Shown one piece after another: positions 61,395 through 64,000 of a stretch of DNA of 64,000 nt. The stretch is taken from contig NZ_JAGHZV010000004.1 in NCBI RefSeq assembly GCF_017745215.1, positions 162,931 through 226,930 on the forward strand, read 5' to 3'. Position numbers and translations under genes: made by a program. Source of the DNA: Sphingomonas sp. (GTDB lineage Bacteria; Pseudomonadota; Alphaproteobacteria; Sphingomonadales; Sphingomonadaceae). Each line of letters opens with the position of its first letter. Position 1 is the first letter of the stretch. A model generated the notes under the pieces. It did no database searches, had not been told where the DNA came from, and was given only the letters and a program-made list of their open reading frames with translations.

Positions 61395-62522
61395 TCAGCG
61401 ATGGCCTTCCGCAACGTGCGAGCGCGAACTCGTCGGTTCTTCAATTCCCACCCATATATCGGCATTTGGTTTCACCCAAGCCTCCGCCTTACCGGGAACG
61501 CACGACCATATCGACATCGGCTCCATGGCATCGTTCGAGAATTCTACCAGCAAATTGGTGCATGGTTTGTCACCGTCGGTCTGGTCTATTTCACGTACTT
61601 TCCCCTGAACGTAGGTTGAATTTTCCTGCGTCAGACGCACAAGAACCTTATCGTCGTCGATAATCACGAAGCCCCTGGTGCCCGTTTTCCGACGGCGCAG
61701 CTGAAAAAGGGCCTCGATCTTACCGATCGCCTCGGTGTAAAAAATGTTTTTGGCATCGAAAAATTCCGCCCAAAACAGGGATGGCGGCCGTGCTCGAATT
61801 TCAGAAAGAGGGTAACCTAGGCCGCCGTTCGTATCAACAGTGATAGACTTTCCGCCACGGGCGGTATTTTGGTCAATGGCCACGAAACGTGGGTTGAGTG
61901 GGGCAAGGCGCTCAATCAACATCCGGTCGTGGGTGATGCAGATGACAAAACGCCGGTCGACGTTGAGCTCCGCGATCCAACCGGACGTCGCCAAAGGTTG
62001 GCGATGCTGCAGATAAACATCGAGCGCTGTCACGAGCTGCTCAATTCCGAGATAGTCAAGGGAAGAGCTGGGCTCATCCAGAATCATGCCAAAGCGGGAT
62101 GTCATCAATGTCCGCGCGATGCTCAGACGCTGGGCTTCACCGCCACTGAGTGTGGCTGCCGATTTCCTCTGGCTGGTCGTCAGATCCACGTAGCGCAATA
62201 CCGCCTCGATCTCGCTGTTGGATCCAAGCGCGAATTTCGAACTGTGGCGCACTAGCTCGAGATTATCGAGCACAGTTCCGGGGACCAGTTCCGCGTGCTG
62301 CCAGCACATCGCTGGCAGTTCGTGCACGACGCTGGGCTGTTCACGCCTCAGCCCACAGAGATAGGTAGCCAGAGAGGTCTTGCCTCCACCATTGGGCCCA
62401 ACGACAATTAGTAGCCCCTTGTCGGGGACGATGAGGCGAGGAATTTCTACATCGATTCCTGTCGGCAGCCGAAAACGGCCGTCTTTTATCGAAAAGTTGG
62501 GGGCAGGGTTCTCATCGGACAT
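61395..62522 (-). CDS. ABC importer-type ATPase with C-terminal TOBE-like part
   Basis: 375 residues. Walker A GPNGGGKT (42-49), signature LSGGEAQR (125-132), Walker B MILDEPSS (146-153) and a late His in CITHDR make a full ABC ATPase. The C-terminal ~120 residues are strand-rich and resemble a TOBE-like regulatory domain, as in Fe3+, polyamine and thiamine importers. Its ATG overlaps the permease stop by 11 bases. Substrate unknown. Confidence 0.88.
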   Translation of the reverse strand: MSDENPAPNFSIKDGRFRLPTGIDVEIPRLIVPDKGLLIVVGPNGGGKTSLATYLCGLRREQPSVVHELPAMCWQHAELVPGTVLDNLELVRHSSKFALGSNSEIEAVLRYVDLTTSQRKSAATLSGGEAQRLSIARTLMTSRFGMILDEPSSSLDYLGIEQLVTALDVYLQHRQPLATSGWIAELNVDRRFVICITHDRMLIERLAPLNPRFVAIDQNTARGGKSITVDTNGGLGYPLSEIRARPPSLFWAEFFDAKNIFYTEAIGKIEALFQLRRRKTGTRGFVIIDDDKVLVRLTQENSTYVQGKVREIDQTDGDKPCTNLLVEFSNDAMEPMSIWSCVPGKAEAWVKPNADIWVGIEEPTSSRSHVAEGHR

Positions 62523-64000
62523 TAGAACGCCTCGAGATTGCGAAGAGCAAGGTCGCCATTCCAAGCAAAAGGGCCAAGAGGTAACTGATTACGACGCCGG
62601 TCGCGATGAAGCCTGGGTCATAGGTTGTTGAGATCTGATCGCGGAACCAGACACCGAATGGCCGGTCTGAGCCCGCCGTGGAGCGACTGACGGAGGTGTC
62701 GAAGAGCGCGAAGAACAACCATAGCAAGGCTGCGCCGAGCAGTGCAGGATGGGCATGGCCGATTGACAGCATCAAGCGACGCCCCGGTCTGACCCCTGCA
62801 TTTTCCAGCACGCTCTGGAAGCGGTTATTCCGGCTGACTGGGTGCAGCGCCGCGAGGGCAGCGATAGCGGGAAATAAGGTTACCCACATCCAGAATGCGG
62901 CCCAGCCGGCGCTGCCGGCAGATTGAAACAGGTAGCTGGTCGGCGTAACGAAGAAATCTCCCCGCATCACTGGCGGTATGAGCAACCCAAACATTGAGAT
63001 CGCAACAGCGACCGAAAGCGCGCCGCTCGGCGGACGCGTCTCACGCTGCTGTACGACAAGGTAGATCACGAGCGCGCTGCCGGCCGACAGAAATATTCCG
63101 ACCGCCAGATAGATGACGGTGGGCGCCGTAATCAGGCTGATTGCTGCCAAGAATGGCATGAGCTTCCCGTTCATTTCCGAATAATGACTCAATGAAACAG
63201 CGAGCGGCGTGCCGCCAATCAAGACCGCAAGGGCCCAAAGCGGCCAGACGGCGACGGATCGTCTTCTCTGAAACAGCTCTTTGCGCTTGCCGCGTATCGA
63301 AGCTCTCCACCAGCCAAGCACGTTTGCGCCTCCCGCGGCAATCGCTCCGACGATCGCAACAACGAATGTCAATGCATACGCTATTGCGCGATTGTCGGTG
63401 GTTTTTGACCAGTCGTTTATGACGTTGCCCAAACCGGTAAGCTGCCCTCCGCTCGAATAGCTCATGCCGACATTATCAGTAGCCATGATCATTAATACGA
63501 ACAAAAACTGAGCTATTATGGCCGATAATATATTTGGAATGACGCGATTCTTTATGATTTGGCTTTCGGAAAGGCCGAGGCTCTGCGCTACCATGAGTAT
63601 GTCATGAGAGAAGCGCGATACGCTTAGATAGCTAAACACCAAGCAAATTGGCATATATCTGTACACGAGCACGTAAGTCGCGAGTGGTATCGGCGGAGAC
63701 GGTATGGTCCGTGCAATCCAGGTAATGGCTTCATAAGGAAGCGCCTGCGGCATCAGGAACAGGCAGATGAGAAGAATTTTGAACCTGAGATTTCGAGTGT
63801 GAATAACCCATGCCACCAGCAGACTTAGCACCACCGAAATAATGCTCGCGGATGTGACGACTAGCAGATTTGCCGGATTCTGGAAGAAATGGAGGCTTTC
63901 TTTCCCGGCCCTACTCAGCGCCGTCGAATCCACGTTGTGCAAACCATCGACCGCTAGGCCGGCGGCAATCACACACGCAATTGCCGGCAACCCGAATACC
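62512..64000 (-). CDS. ABC transporter permease, two-domain FbpB-like, runs off the right edge
   Basis: At least 496 residues, about 12 membrane helices in two halves. The first half has the EAA loop VAQSLGLSESQIIKNRVIPN; the second a related loop LENAGVRPGRRLMLSIGHAH. Fused two-domain permeases of this kind serve iron(III), thiamine or polyamine uptake. A TTG near 63990 could start it, but the frame is open to the window edge, so it is scored as partial. A substrate-binding gene is expected outside. Lower GC than the ICE core. Confidence 0.82.
   Translation of the reverse strand, partial: VFGLPAIACVIAAGLAVDGLHNVDSTALSRAGKESLHFFQNPANLLVVTSASIISVVLSLLVAWVIHTRNLRFKILLICLFLMPQALPYEAITWIARTIPSPPIPLATYVLVYRYMPICLVFSYLSVSRFSHDILMVAQSLGLSESQIIKNRVIPNILSAIIAQFLFVLMIMATDNVGMSYSSGGQLTGLGNVINDWSKTTDNRAIAYALTFVVAIVGAIAAGGANVLGWWRASIRGKRKELFQRRRSVAVWPLWALAVLIGGTPLAVSLSHYSEMNGKLMPFLAAISLITAPTVIYLAVGIFLSAGSALVIYLVVQQRETRPPSGALSVAVAISMFGLLIPPVMRGDFFVTPTSYLFQSAGSAGWAAFWMWVTLFPAIAALAALHPVSRNNRFQSVLENAGVRPGRRLMLSIGHAHPALLGAALLWLFFALFDTSVSRSTAGSDRPFGVWFRDQISTTYDPGFIATGVVISYLLALLLGMATLLFAISRRSNVR

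Overview
The window is high-GC DNA from an alphaproteobacterium, most likely of the Sphingomonadales. The clues are a TrbI-neighbouring DUF2274 gene, DUF736/DUF2958/ArdC housekeeping typical of sphingomonad conjugative elements, a CsgG/HfaB-like secretion gene, and the codon and GC style. No database search was possible, so the taxon is an inference.

Layout. Bases 1-1.7 kb are chromosomal: the end of uppP, an NDUFA9-like NAD(P)-binding protein, and tRNA-Leu(CAG). A tyrosine integrase sits just past the tRNA 3' end, behind a set of GATGGCC-type repeats. From there to the right edge the window reads as one integrative and conjugative element (ICE) whose right end lies outside it. Next to the integrase (3.3-17 kb) is stress and surface cargo. 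It holds a histidine kinase with two response regulators (one MarR-like output, one EAL c-di-GMP phosphodiesterase), a CsgG-like secretion lipoprotein with two secreted partners, and an HWE kinase. It also holds a DUF389-OmpA membrane protein, an SLC13-type permease, NhaA, and a divergent BigR-type sulfide/persulfide detoxification module.

Bases 17-29 kb carry the mating-pair apparatus in the order traG-copG-trbBCDEJLFGI on the minus strand, tightly overlapped, ending in DUF2274 and AlpA genes. Bases 49.8-59.5 kb carry the DNA-processing and maintenance half: a VirD2/DUF3363 relaxase with a repeat-rich candidate oriT, a TraF-like peptidase, a lytic transglycosylase, an HTH protein, DUF736, a large ParB-like protein, DUF2958 and ArdC.

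Between traG and the relaxase lies a ~20 kb defence island (29.4-49.8 kb). It has three different GHKL ATPases: one fused to a PD-(D/E)XK-like nuclease domain, one paired with a tiny protein, and one MORC/MutL-like. The last belongs to a cytosine methyltransferase - Vsr - HNH - MORC/MutL - DUF4420 nuclease - Z1 helicase group that ends in two unrecognised genes. Other nuclease, HEPN and nucleotidyltransferase-HEPN genes complete the island. It is the strongest place in the window to look for undescribed antiphage systems.

The right edge (60.3-64 kb) has a lower-GC ABC importer (fused permease, ATPase) and a GNAT/DUF2156-like protein, probably further cargo.
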